NCBI RefSeq assembly: GCF_000615285.1
Contig: NZ_BALU01000002.1
Location: forward strand, 62,001-126,000
Direction: 5' to 3'
From: Lactobacillus kitasatonis DSM 16761 = JCM 1039
GTDB lineage: Bacteria > Bacillota > Bacilli > Lactobacillales > Lactobacillaceae
DNA: 64,000 bases
Shown here: one piece after another, positions 47,899-56,842 of the stretch
Layout of the letters: each line of letters begins with the position of its first letter
Position numbering within the stretch: position 1 is the first letter of the stretch
Position numbers and translations under genes: made by a program
The notes under the pieces: generated by a model
Told to the model about the DNA's origin: nothing
What the model saw: only the letters and a program-made list of their open reading frames with translations
Database searches by the model: none

Positions 47899-48609
47899 TT
47901 ATTTTATATTCTTAACTTCATCCAAACTAAGCTCCACATATTTTCCGCGCTTCAAATCGGGTGGTAAATGCAAATTGCCCATTGATCTTCTATCTAGCGC
48001 AGTAACTGTCATCCCTACCGCACCAAACATCCTCTTAATTTGGTGATACTTACCTTCACTGATTTCAATTTCAATCTCAGAAGTAGCATTTTCTCTATCT
48101 TGCTTTAAAATCTTCAGCTTAGCAGGCTTTAATTTAGTTCCATCACCTAACGTCATGCCAGACGCGAAAGTTTTAGCGGTCTCCTCATCTGCTACACCAG
48201 CAATTTGTGCCCGATAAACTTTGGCAACATGCTTATTTGGTGCTAACAATTCATGGTTTAATTGACCATCATTTGTTAATAAAAGCAGACCAGTAGTATC
48301 TTTATCAAGCCTGCCTACCGGCACAATTCCTTGATACTGATCTTGCGAATCAAGCAATGAGATAACTGTCTTTTGACTACGATCCTCTGTAGCAGAAAGG
48401 ACGCCCTTGGGTTTATTCAGTAAAAAGTAATGGTATTTTTGATAAGCTATTTCTTCGCCGTTAACTGTAACAACATCATTTTCATTGATCTTTTCTTTTG
48501 GTGTTTTAACAGTTTTACCATTAACAGCTACTACACCTTTTTTTATTAATTGATGAACTTCTTTTCTTGAACCAACATTCATATTGGCTAAATATTTATC
48601 AATTCTCAT
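47899..48609 (-). CDS. rsuA: 16S rRNA pseudouridine synthase (RsuA/RluB family)
   Basis: 236-residue pseudouridine synthase with an N-terminal S4 domain (MRIDKYLANMNVGSRKEVHQ) and the catalytic motif PVGRLDKDTTGLLLLTNDG with the nucleophilic aspartate. KYHQIKRMFGAVG near the C-terminus is typical of the RsuA branch, which modifies U516 of 16S rRNA; RluB or RluE activity cannot be excluded. Monocistronic, between terminators. Confidence 0.9.
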   Translation of the reverse strand: MRIDKYLANMNVGSRKEVHQLIKKGVVAVNGKTVKTPKEKINENDVVTVNGEEIAYQKYHYFLLNKPKGVLSATEDRSQKTVISLLDSQDQYQGIVPVGRLDKDTTGLLLLTNDGQLNHELLAPNKHVAKVYRAQIAGVADEETAKTFASGMTLGDGTKLKPAKLKILKQDRENATSEIEIEISEGKYHQIKRMFGAVGMTVTALDRRSMGNLHLPPDLKRGKYVELSLDEVKNIK

Positions 48610-48620
48610 ATTTCACCTAT

Positions 48621-48649
48621 AAAAAAAGCTAGAAGTTTGACTTCTAGCT
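48621..48649 (-). terminator. Terminator of the nifS-thiI operon
   Basis: Perfect 9-bp stem AGCTAGAAG/CTTCTAGCT with a four-base loop and T7 on the minus strand, just after the thiI stop codon. Confidence 0.88.
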
Positions 48650-48655
48650 AAATTT

Positions 48656-49873
48656 TTACAATAAGTCTGCGTCTTCTTGAGCCTTATCATCCAAGAACTT
48701 TTCATTTGGATAAATTGGCGTTACTTCAATACCATCCAAAGCTCTTTGGATAAGTCCTTCCACATCAAGACGAGCTTCATATTCGCGAGCCTTTTCAAGC
48801 TTTGGCTTAGTCTTAGGACGTGGTGGGGCAAAAATAGTACAACAATCTTCAAATGGTTGAATTGAAAGATCAAAAGTACCAATTTTTTCAGCCTTAGCAA
48901 TAATTTCAGTCTTATCCATTGTAGCTACTGGTCTAATAACCGGTGTAGTAGTTACGTCGTTAATTGCGACCATTGATTGTAAAGTTTGTGAAGCAACTTG
49001 ACCTACTGATTCACCGTTGAAAATTGCCAAACCGCCGCGCATTGCACGGATACGATCTGCAAGTTGTAACATAAAACGACGTTGAACAGTCATCAAGTAA
49101 CCTTCTGGCAACTTTTCCTTGATTGTTTCCTGAATTTCAGCAAATGGCACGGCAATAAAGTTAATCTTGCCGGCATAATTTGCCAAGATTCCTGTCAATT
49201 CCTTAGCCTTAGCCAAAGCCTTTTCGGTAGTGTAAGGAGGACTAAAGAAGTGAACCATTTCAATATCTACACCACGCTTTAAAGCAAGCCATGAAGCAAC
49301 TGGTGAATCAATACCACCTGAAAGCATCATGACAGCCTTGCCGGCAGTACCTACAGGCATCCCACCGACACCATGAAGCAATTGATTTGAAATGTAAACA
49401 GCGTCTTGGCGTACTTCAATTCTAAGTACTAGATCAGGGTGCTTCATTTCAGCCTTTAAGTGATCAATATGATCAAATAAATAATCACCAACTAAATTGT
49501 TAAGTTGATTAGTGTCGTATTCAAACTTGTGATCACTACGCTTAGTATTTACCTTAAAAGTCATGCCAGGCTTAAAAGTTTCATTCATTAATTCCAAAGA
49601 AGTTTTTTCGATATCTTCCAAGGTTTTAGGAATCTTAATTGCTGGTGAGTAGGTTTGAATACCAAACACCTTCTTCAGGCGTTTATCAACTTCAGCAAAT
49701 GACGCACCGTTTAAAATGATGTGCATGCGATCGTGACGTGGGTGGAATTCAATTTGAGGGAAATCCTTCAAGACTCTTTCAACGTTGGTTGCCAAACGAT
49801 TGATAAAGTCCTTTCTGTTCTTTCCCTTAGTTGAGAGCTCCCCGTAACGGACCATAACTTCTGTATATTCCAT
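48656..49873 (-). CDS. thiI: tRNA 4-thiouridine synthase ThiI
   Basis: 405-residue enzyme that makes 4-thiouridine at U8 of tRNA. It has the N-terminal ferredoxin-like and THUMP domains ([20 protein letters not shown] start) and the PP-loop [15 protein letters not shown], with a cysteine in DCCTIFAPP. There is no C-terminal rhodanese domain, so persulfide sulfur must be handed on differently, as in other Gram-positives. It shares one base with the stop of the upstream cysteine desulfurase gene. Confidence 0.96.
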   Translation of the reverse strand: MEYTEVMVRYGELSTKGKNRKDFINRLATNVERVLKDFPQIEFHPRHDRMHIILNGASFAEVDKRLKKVFGIQTYSPAIKIPKTLEDIEKTSLELMNETFKPGMTFKVNTKRSDHKFEYDTNQLNNLVGDYLFDHIDHLKAEMKHPDLVLRIEVRQDAVYISNQLLHGVGGMPVGTAGKAVMMLSGGIDSPVASWLALKRGVDIEMVHFFSPPYTTEKALAKAKELTGILANYAGKINFIAVPFAEIQETIKEKLPEGYLMTVQRRFMLQLADRIRAMRGGLAIFNGESVGQVASQTLQSMVAINDVTTTPVIRPVATMDKTEIIAKAEKIGTFDLSIQPFEDCCTIFAPPRPKTKPKLEKAREYEARLDVEGLIQRALDGIEVTPIYPNEKFLDDKAQEDADLL

Positions 49874-51033
49874 TAATTTTCTCCCAAATGATTAATTTTA
49901 GCAAAATGATTATAGATCTTATCAAAGACCTTGATAAACTCATCTGCCTCTTCAAGCGTATTCGTTTCATCAAAACTTAAACGAATTGCACTAGTAGCAA
50001 TCTTATCATCAATATGCATAGAAACCAAGGTGCTTGCTTCATCTGCTGTCTTTGAAGCACAAGCAGAAGTAGTTGAAGTATAAATATCTTGATCTTCAAG
50101 CGTATGCACCAAAGTTTCTCCACGAATGCCTTCTAAGGCAAAGCAAAGAATGTGTGGCGCAAAGTTGTCTTGAACTGGTGAAAAGATATCAATACCTGGC
50201 TTTTGCCTCAAATAATCAACAATCTTTGCCTTAATTGCAGCTTCTCTAGCAGCCTTTTCAGGTTCATCTTCAAGTAAAAGACGAATTGCTTTTGCCATCC
50301 CTGCAATTGCTGGTAAGTTTTCGGTACCTGAACGAAGGCCCTTTTCTTGGCCGCCACCATCATGAAGCGGACTAAGCATCTTGCCTTCTTTTTTATAAAG
50401 AATACCAATACCACGAGGTGCATGGAACTTGTGAGCAGATAAGCTAGATAAGTCTACTCTTGGTGTAAAGACCTTATCCCAAATATTCTTGCCAAGTGCT
50501 TGAACGTTATCAACGTGGAATTGAATCGTTGGATAATTTTCAAGCAAATCACTAATTTCATCGATTGGTTGAATGGTACCAATCTCGTTATTGACACCCA
50601 TGATTGAAACTAGCGTTGTATCTGAATCAATTGCATTTCTTAGGTCATTAACGTTAACTCTACCTTCCTTATCTACTGGAAGTCGAGTTACACGCCAGCC
50701 CAAGTTTTCTAAAGCAGTGAAGCTGTTGGCAACTGAAGCATGTTCAACACTAGAAGTAATAATATGCTTACCAAATTCGCGCTTTTGAATAGCAGTTCCC
50801 TTGATTGCTGTATTATTTGATTCTGTACCACCTGAGGTAAAGAAAATTTCATGTTGTTTTACACCTAATAATCCAGCAATTTGCTTGCGAGATGCTTCAA
50901 GCAATTGGTGAGCACGGTCCCCCATTTTATGCAAACTGGAAGGATTGCCCCAAATATTGGTTGCTACCTTATCATAGGTATCCAATACTTGAGGATCTAT
51001 CTTGGTTGTTGCACTGTTATCAAAATAAATCAC
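49873..51033 (-). CDS. Cysteine desulfurase (NifZ-type), thiI-linked
   Basis: 386-residue PLP enzyme. The PLP lysine is in [13 protein letters not shown], the active cysteine in [14 protein letters not shown], and the N-terminus is [12 protein letters not shown]. Together with thiI it matches the nifZ-thiI pair of Bacillus subtilis, where the desulfurase supplies sulfur for 4-thiouridine. It differs clearly from the mnmA-linked enzyme at 8702-9859. Confidence 0.95.
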   Translation of the reverse strand: MIYFDNSATTKIDPQVLDTYDKVATNIWGNPSSLHKMGDRAHQLLEASRKQIAGLLGVKQHEIFFTSGGTESNNTAIKGTAIQKREFGKHIITSSVEHASVANSFTALENLGWRVTRLPVDKEGRVNVNDLRNAIDSDTTLVSIMGVNNEIGTIQPIDEISDLLENYPTIQFHVDNVQALGKNIWDKVFTPRVDLSSLSAHKFHAPRGIGILYKKEGKMLSPLHDGGGQEKGLRSGTENLPAIAGMAKAIRLLLEDEPEKAAREAAIKAKIVDYLRQKPGIDIFSPVQDNFAPHILCFALEGIRGETLVHTLEDQDIYTSTTSACASKTADEASTLVSMHIDDKIATSAIRLSFDETNTLEEADEFIKVFDKIYNHFAKINHLGEN

Positions 51034-51049
51034 AAATATTACCCCTTCA

Positions 51050-51078
51050 TTAAAAAACGGCCAATTGCTTGACCGTTT
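51050..51078 (-). terminator. Terminator of ezrA
   Basis: Minus-strand stem AAACGGTCAA/TTGGCCGTTT (one G-T pair) with a four-base loop, followed by T-rich sequence, between ezrA and the desulfurase gene. Confidence 0.78.
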
Positions 51079-51123
51079 AATGACTTCTAAATTTTAGCCC
51101 AAATAATTAAAAGCTTCAATTAT

Positions 51124-52833
51124 TTACTCTCTTTGTTCTGAATAATATGCATTTTCAAGACGTTGGTAGCTGCCTGGTTCTACTTTTTCAAGTGCAGTAG
51201 CAATGCTATCTAATGCATCTTTGTAGTTATATTCATTGTACAGCTGCATTGCGAGCTTTTGGGCCTGCTTAATTGTATCTTTATCAGCGTACTTATTAGC
51301 ATATTGCGTTGTTAATTCAACCAAGTTAGCAGAATTAATAATATCATCAGCTTCACGCTTAAGTCTTTCGACATCATCGGAAATTTGGATTAATTCGTTA
51401 GAAATCTTTTCCATATTAATTCTAACTTGACTTAATTCATCGCTGACATGACCGATTTCATTAACTACCAAAGTATACATTTGAACAAAACTGTCTGGAT
51501 TACCTGGTAAGTTTCGTCTTTCAAGACGACGGTATACTAATGACACTTCTTGTTTAAATCGTTTAATAGAATCATTAGCAACATTTTCTGAATCATACAA
51601 ACCATCAACATCAGTTGACATCTTAGCTTGTTCTTGATCGATTTCGCGCAAACGATCTAGCATTTGAAGCCATGAATCCTGAATTGCAGAATAAACACCT
51701 TTACCATCTGCAATATTTTGTGTATCAACAGTGTATTGACGATTCATATTGTTGACTTCTTTTTCGAGCTCTTTACTCTTTTCAAGTTCGCCATGAGTTA
51801 ATTCATAGCTCTCATCAATATGTTGCAGTTTTTCAACTAACTTCTTTGAAGCAGCTTGCTGATGTGCAATCAAAGTCAACATCTTATTTTGGTTCTTCTC
51901 AACGAATGGACGAGCTTTGTATTCCTTAGCTAAAGCAGTATAAAGTTCATCAATTTCACCAAAAATCTTTTTATTTTCTTTAGCTAATTCATCGACCTTA
52001 GTCTCTGCGAGCAATTTGCGGGCATCATCAATTTCACCATGAATATCTTTAATACGCTTCAATACATCTATATCTGTAATGTAGTATTTCTCTGAAACCA
52101 TCTTCTTATAAGCATCAGATAATTCACGCAATTGATCTTGAAAGACAACTTCCAGTTGATGATTACCTTCTTTTATCTTAGGCAGACGTTTTTGCAATGC
52201 GCCCAAAGCCATTCTGATCTTAGACAATACACGCTTTGCTTCAACATGATCACCTTGAGAAGAAAGATTCTTAGCTTCTTCAAAATCACTTTCCATTGAT
52301 GCAAGTTGATCTTCTATTTGATCAATAGCATCACCATATTCAAAGGAACCAGCCAAAACGCTCTTTCTAAGTTCGCGATAAACCTTAATCAAAGCATCAT
52401 ATTGCATTTGATTTTCTTTATTTGATTCAAGCAGCTCTGTAAAAACAGCTTTAGTATTGCGAGCATCTTCTAAAGTTGGCTTGATTATTTCTTGAGCTTC
52501 TTTGATATTTTTTCTAGCTTTAAATAGCTTATAAGTAGTATTCTCCTGGGCTGCTTCATCAACTAGTTTCTGCACGCGAGGTAGTTTCTTAGTTGAAGTT
52601 TCAGTATAGCTTTTGCGCCAAGTATTTAATGTAGTTAGACTTTCACCGGCCAAATCCATTTTATCTAGTCGCGTAATATCTTCTTCAAGATGCATTTTTT
52701 CAATTTCATTGACTGCTGCATCAATTACTTCAATCGCACGCAACTGCCTACGATTGACCAAAAGCATGAGTGCGATGACGACTATAATAAGGATGACAAC
52801 GGCAATTATGATAATAGTTTGAATTGATGACAT
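51124..52833 (-). CDS. ezrA: Septation ring formation regulator EzrA
   Basis: 569-residue protein with one N-terminal membrane segment (TIIIIAVVILIIVVIALMLL) and otherwise long spectrin-like coiled coils. EzrA controls FtsZ ring assembly and links it to wall synthesis in Firmicutes. Conserved parts include LAGESLTTLNTWRKSY near the N-terminus and MYTLVVNEIGHVSDEL later. The placement upstream of nifZ-thiI and divergent from rpsD is conserved in lactobacilli. Confidence 0.95.
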   Translation of the reverse strand: MSSIQTIIIIAVVILIIVVIALMLLVNRRQLRAIEVIDAAVNEIEKMHLEEDITRLDKMDLAGESLTTLNTWRKSYTETSTKKLPRVQKLVDEAAQENTTYKLFKARKNIKEAQEIIKPTLEDARNTKAVFTELLESNKENQMQYDALIKVYRELRKSVLAGSFEYGDAIDQIEDQLASMESDFEEAKNLSSQGDHVEAKRVLSKIRMALGALQKRLPKIKEGNHQLEVVFQDQLRELSDAYKKMVSEKYYITDIDVLKRIKDIHGEIDDARKLLAETKVDELAKENKKIFGEIDELYTALAKEYKARPFVEKNQNKMLTLIAHQQAASKKLVEKLQHIDESYELTHGELEKSKELEKEVNNMNRQYTVDTQNIADGKGVYSAIQDSWLQMLDRLREIDQEQAKMSTDVDGLYDSENVANDSIKRFKQEVSLVYRRLERRNLPGNPDSFVQMYTLVVNEIGHVSDELSQVRINMEKISNELIQISDDVERLKREADDIINSANLVELTTQYANKYADKDTIKQAQKLAMQLYNEYNYKDALDSIATALEKVEPGSYQRLENAYYSEQRE

Positions 52834-52904
52834 CGTTTATCCTCCAAAACTACTATAATTATAACAAAACATACTCTGAAGATGTGAAAAAGCTGCCCTA
52901 TTTC

Positions 52905-52933
52905 TTGATTTATTATTCTGAAGCCTATATAAT
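52905..52933 (+). promoter_or_regulatory. Promoter of rpsD
   Basis: TTGATT (52905-52910), 17-bp spacer, TATAAT (52928-52933). Transcription should start near 52940, leaving a leader of about 175 nt before the rpsD ATG. Confidence 0.85.
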
Positions 52934-52939
52934 ACTAAT

Positions 52940-53112
52940 CGTGTAAAATATTTGCAGCAATAAGTGACAAGAACGTCAACATCTTGAAACGCTTTAGTGA
53001 ACGAGTAACCCGCGCTGCATTGGGCGAAAATGTAAATCCAAGATGCACGAATGTTGAACTTATTCGTAATATTTTACTCCAAAAATTATCATTATAAATT
53101 TTATGGAGGATT
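52940..53112 (+). promoter_or_regulatory. Structured rpsD leader (probable S4 autoregulatory site)
   Basis: The untranslated leader can form long nested helices: GTAAAATATT (52943-52952) with AATATTTTAC (53068-53077), AATAAGT (52959-52965) with ACTTATT (53058-53064), TCAACA (52976-52981) with TGTTGA (53052-53057), and TCTTG with CAAGA inside. In Firmicutes, S4 represses its own gene by binding such a leader. The ribosome binding site GGAGGA at 53105-53110 lies just outside the outer helix. Confidence 0.75.
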
Positions 53113-53115
53113 TTT

Positions 53116-53727
53116 ATGTCAAGATATACAGGTCCAAGTTGGAAACGTTCAAGAAGATTAGGTATTTCTCTTTCAGGTACTGGTAAGGAAATCGCTCGTC
53201 GTAACTACGCTCCAGGTCAACACGGTCCTAACAGTCGTGGTCGTTTGTCAGAATACGGTCAACAATTGCACGAAAAGCAAAAGTTACGTTGGATGTACGG
53301 CTTAAACGAACGTCAATTTAGAACTTTGTTTGCCCGCGCTGGTAAGATTCGTGAAGGTCAACACGGTGTTAACTTCATGATCTTGCTTGAACGTCGTTTG
53401 GACAACATTGTTTACCGTCTTGGTTTAGCAACTACTAGAGAACAAGCTAGACAATTAGTAAACCACGGTCACATCACTGTTGATGGCAAGCGCGTTGACA
53501 TCCCTTCATACGAAGTTTCAGTTGGTCAAACTATCGGTTTGAAAGAAAAGTCAAAGAACTTGCAACAAATTAAAGATGCCTTAGATGCAGTTACTGCACG
53601 TCCATCATTTGTTTCATTTGATGACAACAAGATGGAAGGTTCTCTTGTACGTTTACCAGAACGTGACGAAATGGAACCAGAAATTGATGAATCACTCGTT
53701 GTTGAATACTACAACAAGTTACTTTAA
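53116..53727 (+). CDS. rpsD: 30S ribosomal protein S4
   Basis: 203-residue ribosomal protein that nucleates 30S assembly and binds 16S rRNA. It begins [20 protein letters not shown] and carries the S4 domain [20 protein letters not shown] followed by [20 protein letters not shown]. This is the zinc-free form, since the N-terminal cysteine cluster is absent. It is transcribed alone from its own promoter and leader and ends at a terminator. Confidence 0.98.
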   Translation: MSRYTGPSWKRSRRLGISLSGTGKEIARRNYAPGQHGPNSRGRLSEYGQQLHEKQKLRWMYGLNERQFRTLFARAGKIREGQHGVNFMILLERRLDNIVYRLGLATTREQARQLVNHGHITVDGKRVDIPSYEVSVGQTIGLKEKSKNLQQIKDALDAVTARPSFVSFDDNKMEGSLVRLPERDEMEPEIDESLVVEYYNKLL

Positions 53728-53749
53728 TTTTTACATTTTATTTTGTCGA

Positions 53750-53782
53750 AAGTCTTTCCCCATTGTGGGAAAGGCTTTTTTT
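53750..53782 (+). terminator. Terminator of rpsD
   Basis: Stem AAGTCTTTCCC/GGGAAAGGCTT (one T-G pair) with a short loop and T7, 23 bases after the rpsD stop. Confidence 0.85.
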
Positions 53783-53816
53783 GTTACAATTGATACTAAC
53801 AGAAAGGATGAATCAC

Positions 53817-54287
53817 ATGACTGAAGACTTAAACAAACGTGTTGAACAGGCAGCTCAAGGTATTACTCCTCAAACCAAGCCTGATGAACGCAGACGCTTT
53901 TTGGGTTCCCTACGTGAACGTGTTCTAGTCCGTTTAGATAATACGGAAGTGAAAGACCTTAAATTAACTGCTTTATTTTTAAAACATATTGATGATTTTA
54001 AAGGATACACCATCTTGATTAATGGGAATATTGAAGATGACGGCTTTTTAGGTGATGTTGAAGCAGAGTGCAGTAAAAAAGATATTCCTTTTACTTTAGT
54101 TAACAATGAAACTGCTCAAACTGGTCCTAAAGATACTGCAGTTTTAGTAGTAGCTAAAACTGCAATTAATCGCCCAAGGATCAAGATTAACCAAGTCTAC
54201 CCATCTGAAATGCCTAAGACCGAACTTAATGCACCGGCCAAGAAACATGAAGGCTTCTGGCATCATCTATTTCATGGGGACAAGTAA
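53817..54287 (+). CDS. YueI family protein (DUF1694)
   Basis: 156-residue soluble protein of the YueI/DUF1694 family, function unknown. Family stretches are RRRFLGSLRERVLVRLDNTE near the start and FTLVNNETAQTGPKDTAVLV later. The ATG at 53817 follows AAAGGA by about nine bases; a longer reading to 53763 would pass through the rpsD terminator. Its stop shares one base with the rarA start (TAATG), so the pair is coupled. Confidence 0.83.
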   Translation: MTEDLNKRVEQAAQGITPQTKPDERRRFLGSLRERVLVRLDNTEVKDLKLTALFLKHIDDFKGYTILINGNIEDDGFLGDVEAECSKKDIPFTLVNNETAQTGPKDTAVLVVAKTAINRPRIKINQVYPSEMPKTELNAPAKKHEGFWHHLFHGDK

Positions 54288-55594
54288 TGAAACCATTAGC
54301 ATATCGTATGCGTCCTAAGAATTTAGACGAAGTTGTTGGCCAGCAACATCTAATTGGTCCTGGCAAAATTATTCGTCGAATGGTTGAAGCTCGCTTGCTT
54401 TCCTCTATGATACTTTATGGTCCTCCTGGCATTGGTAAAACCAGTATTGCTAGTGCTATTGCAGGTTCAACTAAATATGCTTTTAGAAAGCTCAATGCAG
54501 CAACTGACGGTAAAAAGCAGTTACAACAAGTCGCCGAAGAAGGCAAAATGAGTGGCACTGTTGTATTATTGCTAGATGAAATTCATCGCCTGGATAAAAC
54601 AAAACAGGATTTTCTTTTACCACTTCTTGAATCAGGACAAGTCATCCTAATTGGTGCCACAACTGAAAATCCCTATATTTCAATCTCCCCTGCCATTCGT
54701 TCACGGTGTCAGATTTTTGAATTAAAGCCATTATCAAGTGAAGATGCATCTAAAGCAATTGATCGAGCACTTACTGATAAAGAAAATGGTTTGGGCAAAT
54801 ACAATGTTAATTTAACTGGCGATGCTCGCCAGCTTTTAATTGAAAAAGGCAATGGTGACTTAAGAGCAACTTTAAATAGCTTAGAATTAGCCGTACTTTC
54901 TACTAAGCAAGAGCTAAGAAATGAAAATAAAGATGATTCGACTATCTTGATTACTCAAAAAGAAATGGCCGATTCTATCCAAATGAAGATTCAAAACTTT
55001 GATGCTTCTAGTGATGGTCACTATGATCTAATTTCTGCTTTTCAAAAATCCATTCGTGGCTCTGACACTGACGCTGCTTTGCATTATTTAGCTAGATTAA
55101 TCGAGTCTGGTGATTTGATCTCTATTTGTCGTCGCTTAGCAGTTATTGCTTATGAAGATATTGGCTTAGCAAATCCTGCAGCCGCAGAGCGTGCAATGAC
55201 CGCCATTCAAGCGGCTCAAATGGTTGGTTTGCCAGAAGCACGAATTCCACTTGCTAATGCAGTAATCGAACTCGCATTGTCGCCTAAAAGTAATAGCGCC
55301 ATTACCGCAATCGATAATGCACTCAGTGATATTCGAAACAAAAAAATTGGTTCCATTCCTACAAATTTAAAAGATGCCCACTATTCTGGTGCTAAAAAGT
55401 TGGGACACGGAGTCAATTATCTTTATCCTCACGACTATCAAAACGATTGGGTAGCTCAGCAATATTTACCTGACAATTTAACCAAGGCAAGTTATTTTCA
55501 ACCAAAAGGAAATTCCAAGGTTGAACAACGCTATGAAACAGTCTATCAAAAGTTAAAACAAATGCAGGCCGATGATCTGTCCAAGCACCACTAG
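54287..55594 (+). CDS. rarA: Replication-associated recombination protein RarA (MgsA)
   Basis: 435-residue AAA+ ATPase acting at stalled forks. The Walker A is LYGPPGIGKTS, Walker B is VVLLLDEIHRLDK, and sensor 1 lies in LIGATTENPY. The conserved C-terminal part has SAFQKSIRGSDTDAALHYLA and IAYEDIGLANPAA. It directly precedes the probable 6S RNA, an order also seen in the Bacillus yrvN region. Confidence 0.96.
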   Translation: MKPLAYRMRPKNLDEVVGQQHLIGPGKIIRRMVEARLLSSMILYGPPGIGKTSIASAIAGSTKYAFRKLNAATDGKKQLQQVAEEGKMSGTVVLLLDEIHRLDKTKQDFLLPLLESGQVILIGATTENPYISISPAIRSRCQIFELKPLSSEDASKAIDRALTDKENGLGKYNVNLTGDARQLLIEKGNGDLRATLNSLELAVLSTKQELRNENKDDSTILITQKEMADSIQMKIQNFDASSDGHYDLISAFQKSIRGSDTDAALHYLARLIESGDLISICRRLAVIAYEDIGLANPAAAERAMTAIQAAQMVGLPEARIPLANAVIELALSPKSNSAITAIDNALSDIRNKKIGSIPTNLKDAHYSGAKKLGHGVNYLYPHDYQNDWVAQQYLPDNLTKASYFQPKGNSKVEQRYETVYQKLKQMQADDLSKHH

Positions 55595-55620
55595 AGCATG
55601 TATTTAAGCAATTGATATTA

Positions 55621-55649
55621 TTGACAAATATAGCCTGATCCCTTATCAT
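55621..55649 (+). promoter_or_regulatory. Promoter of the probable 6S RNA
   Basis: Consensus TTGACA (55621-55626), 17-bp spacer, TATCAT (55644-55649). The predicted start at about 55657 coincides with the first base of the closing helix. Confidence 0.8.
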
Positions 55650-55656
55650 AATAAGT

Positions 55657-55850
55657 GATCTGAGTTGATCGACAAGCTTAAATGTATAAAGTTGACCGAT
55701 CAAACTATAAGACGTGGGAGTTGGCGAATAACTACCGAATCGGAATACTGCCTTTGCACAGGATCCATATTCGCTGCGACGTCAACTCAAATTTTGAACA
55801 CTGCGGGTTCAACAAGCGTCATTATGCTATGTTTAGTCAACTCGGATTTC
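55657..55850 (+). ncRNA. ssrS: Probable 6S RNA
   Basis: A promoter-driven, non-coding stretch of about 194 nt. The ends pair in a 12-bp helix, GATCTGAGTTGA (55657-55668) with TCAACTCGGATT (55837-55848), and an inner arm has GCGAATA pairing with TATTCGC, a long rod-like shape with a central open region as in 6S RNA, the regulator that traps sigma-A RNA polymerase. Location directly after rarA supports the call. Together with the promoter and terminator it fills the 319-base gap between genes. Confidence 0.75.
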
Positions 55851-55866
55851 TTTAGAATATTAAACG

Positions 55867-55892
55867 AGACGGTCTTAAGTGACCGTCTTTTT
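55867..55892 (+). terminator. Terminator after the 6S RNA
   Basis: Perfect 8-bp stem AGACGGTC/GACCGTCT with a six-base loop and T5, 17 bases beyond the 6S closing helix. Confidence 0.88.
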
Positions 55893-55913
55893 CTATAATT
55901 GGAGATATTTTTT

Positions 55914-56195
55914 ATGGTAATAAAAATTGTGATGATCATTTTTATCTTTCTTTTGTTGCTTACCTCTTGGTACATGTGGCATAGAAGAAATGGTCATTTC
56001 TTAATTTTTGATGTTGGTGGCGATCCTCGCATGTCCAATATTTTAAAATGGACCTCAATTGCACTATTAGTTGAAAGCGTAATTGGAATTATTATTTTAT
56101 TTATGGGAAACAAATATCTTAACTTAATTACGCTATTCCTTGCGTCCCTAACTATCTTAGCGTTTGGATTATCAATTACTGCAAATAAGGAATAA
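55914..56195 (+). CDS. Small membrane protein, unknown
   Basis: 93-residue protein with three hydrophobic segments: VIKIVMIIFIFLLLLTSWYM at the N-terminus, IALLVESVIGIIILFMG in the middle, and LITLFLASLTILAFGLSI at the end. A short basic loop with WHRRNGHF lies between. No family was recognised with confidence. The ATG at 55914 follows GGAG by nine bases. It lies between 6S RNA and uspA, transcribed in the same direction. Confidence 0.75.
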   Translation: MVIKIVMIIFIFLLLLTSWYMWHRRNGHFLIFDVGGDPRMSNILKWTSIALLVESVIGIIILFMGNKYLNLITLFLASLTILAFGLSITANKE

Positions 56196-56255
56196 TATAT
56201 TCCTAATAATAACCCAATTTTTGGTAGAATATATATTAGGAAGAGGTGTTAGAAA

Positions 56256-56720
56256 ATGCTTTCACAATACAAAAATATTCAAGTTTCTGTAGATGGTTCA
56301 AAAGAAGCCGATTTAGCTTTTAGCAAGGCTGTAACCATCGCTAAGCGTAATAATGCAACTTTGGAAATTTTACACGTAATCGATACCCGTTCTTTCCAAA
56401 ACGTTTCAAGTTTTGATTCTGCAATGGTCGAACAAGTTTCTAAAGATGCTGAAAAGAGAATGAAGGATTACCAAGCACGTGCTGTTAAGGCTGGTGTTAA
56501 GGATTCTCATTACTCAATTGAGTTCGGGTCGCCTAAGACAATCATTGGTCATGACTTCCCAAAGAAGCACAATATTGACTTAATCGTTGTTGGTGCAACT
56601 GGTTTAAACGCTGTTGAACGTTTGCTTATCGGTAGCGTTACCGAATACGTTACTAGAACTTCAAAGTGTGATGTTTTGGTATGCCGTACCGAAGAAATTG
56701 CTAACGCTTTAGAAAACTAA
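56256..56720 (+). CDS. Universal stress protein (UspA family)
   Basis: 154-residue UspA-fold protein. ATP-binding residues are visible in VVGATGLNAVERLLIGSVTE (the G2xG9x-GS/T motif) and the N-terminal IQVSVDGSKEADLAF. Such proteins rise in stress and stationary phase; the partner is unknown. It is monocistronic with its own terminator. Confidence 0.93.
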   Translation: MLSQYKNIQVSVDGSKEADLAFSKAVTIAKRNNATLEILHVIDTRSFQNVSSFDSAMVEQVSKDAEKRMKDYQARAVKAGVKDSHYSIEFGSPKTIIGHDFPKKHNIDLIVVGATGLNAVERLLIGSVTEYVTRTSKCDVLVCRTEEIANALEN

Positions 56721-56740
56721 ATTATTATTTTAAATATTCT

Positions 56741-56769
56741 AAAAGAACCGAGTAATTCGGTTCTTTTTT
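56741..56769 (+). terminator. Terminator of the universal stress protein gene
   Basis: Perfect stem AAAAGAACCGA/TCGGTTCTTTT with a short loop and a T tail. Confidence 0.9.
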
Positions 56770-56842
56770 ATTACAGCTCTTTATTTAACATCTTCCCTAT
56801 TTCAACTAAAATAAACGTAAAAAAGAAAATAAAGGATTCATC

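Noticed and set aside
55413-55703. Minus-strand ORF of 96 codons near the rarA end
   Set aside because: It overlaps rarA and the 6S RNA promoter and body; no homology or ribosome binding site.
55801-55820. GGTTCAAC resembling a tRNA T-loop
   Set aside because: No acceptor, D or anticodon arms could be placed around it; it is part of the 6S RNA.
55665-55898. Plus-strand ORF of 77 codons across the 6S RNA
   Set aside because: The region folds as a structured RNA with promoter and terminator; the ORF runs through both the closing helix and the terminator.
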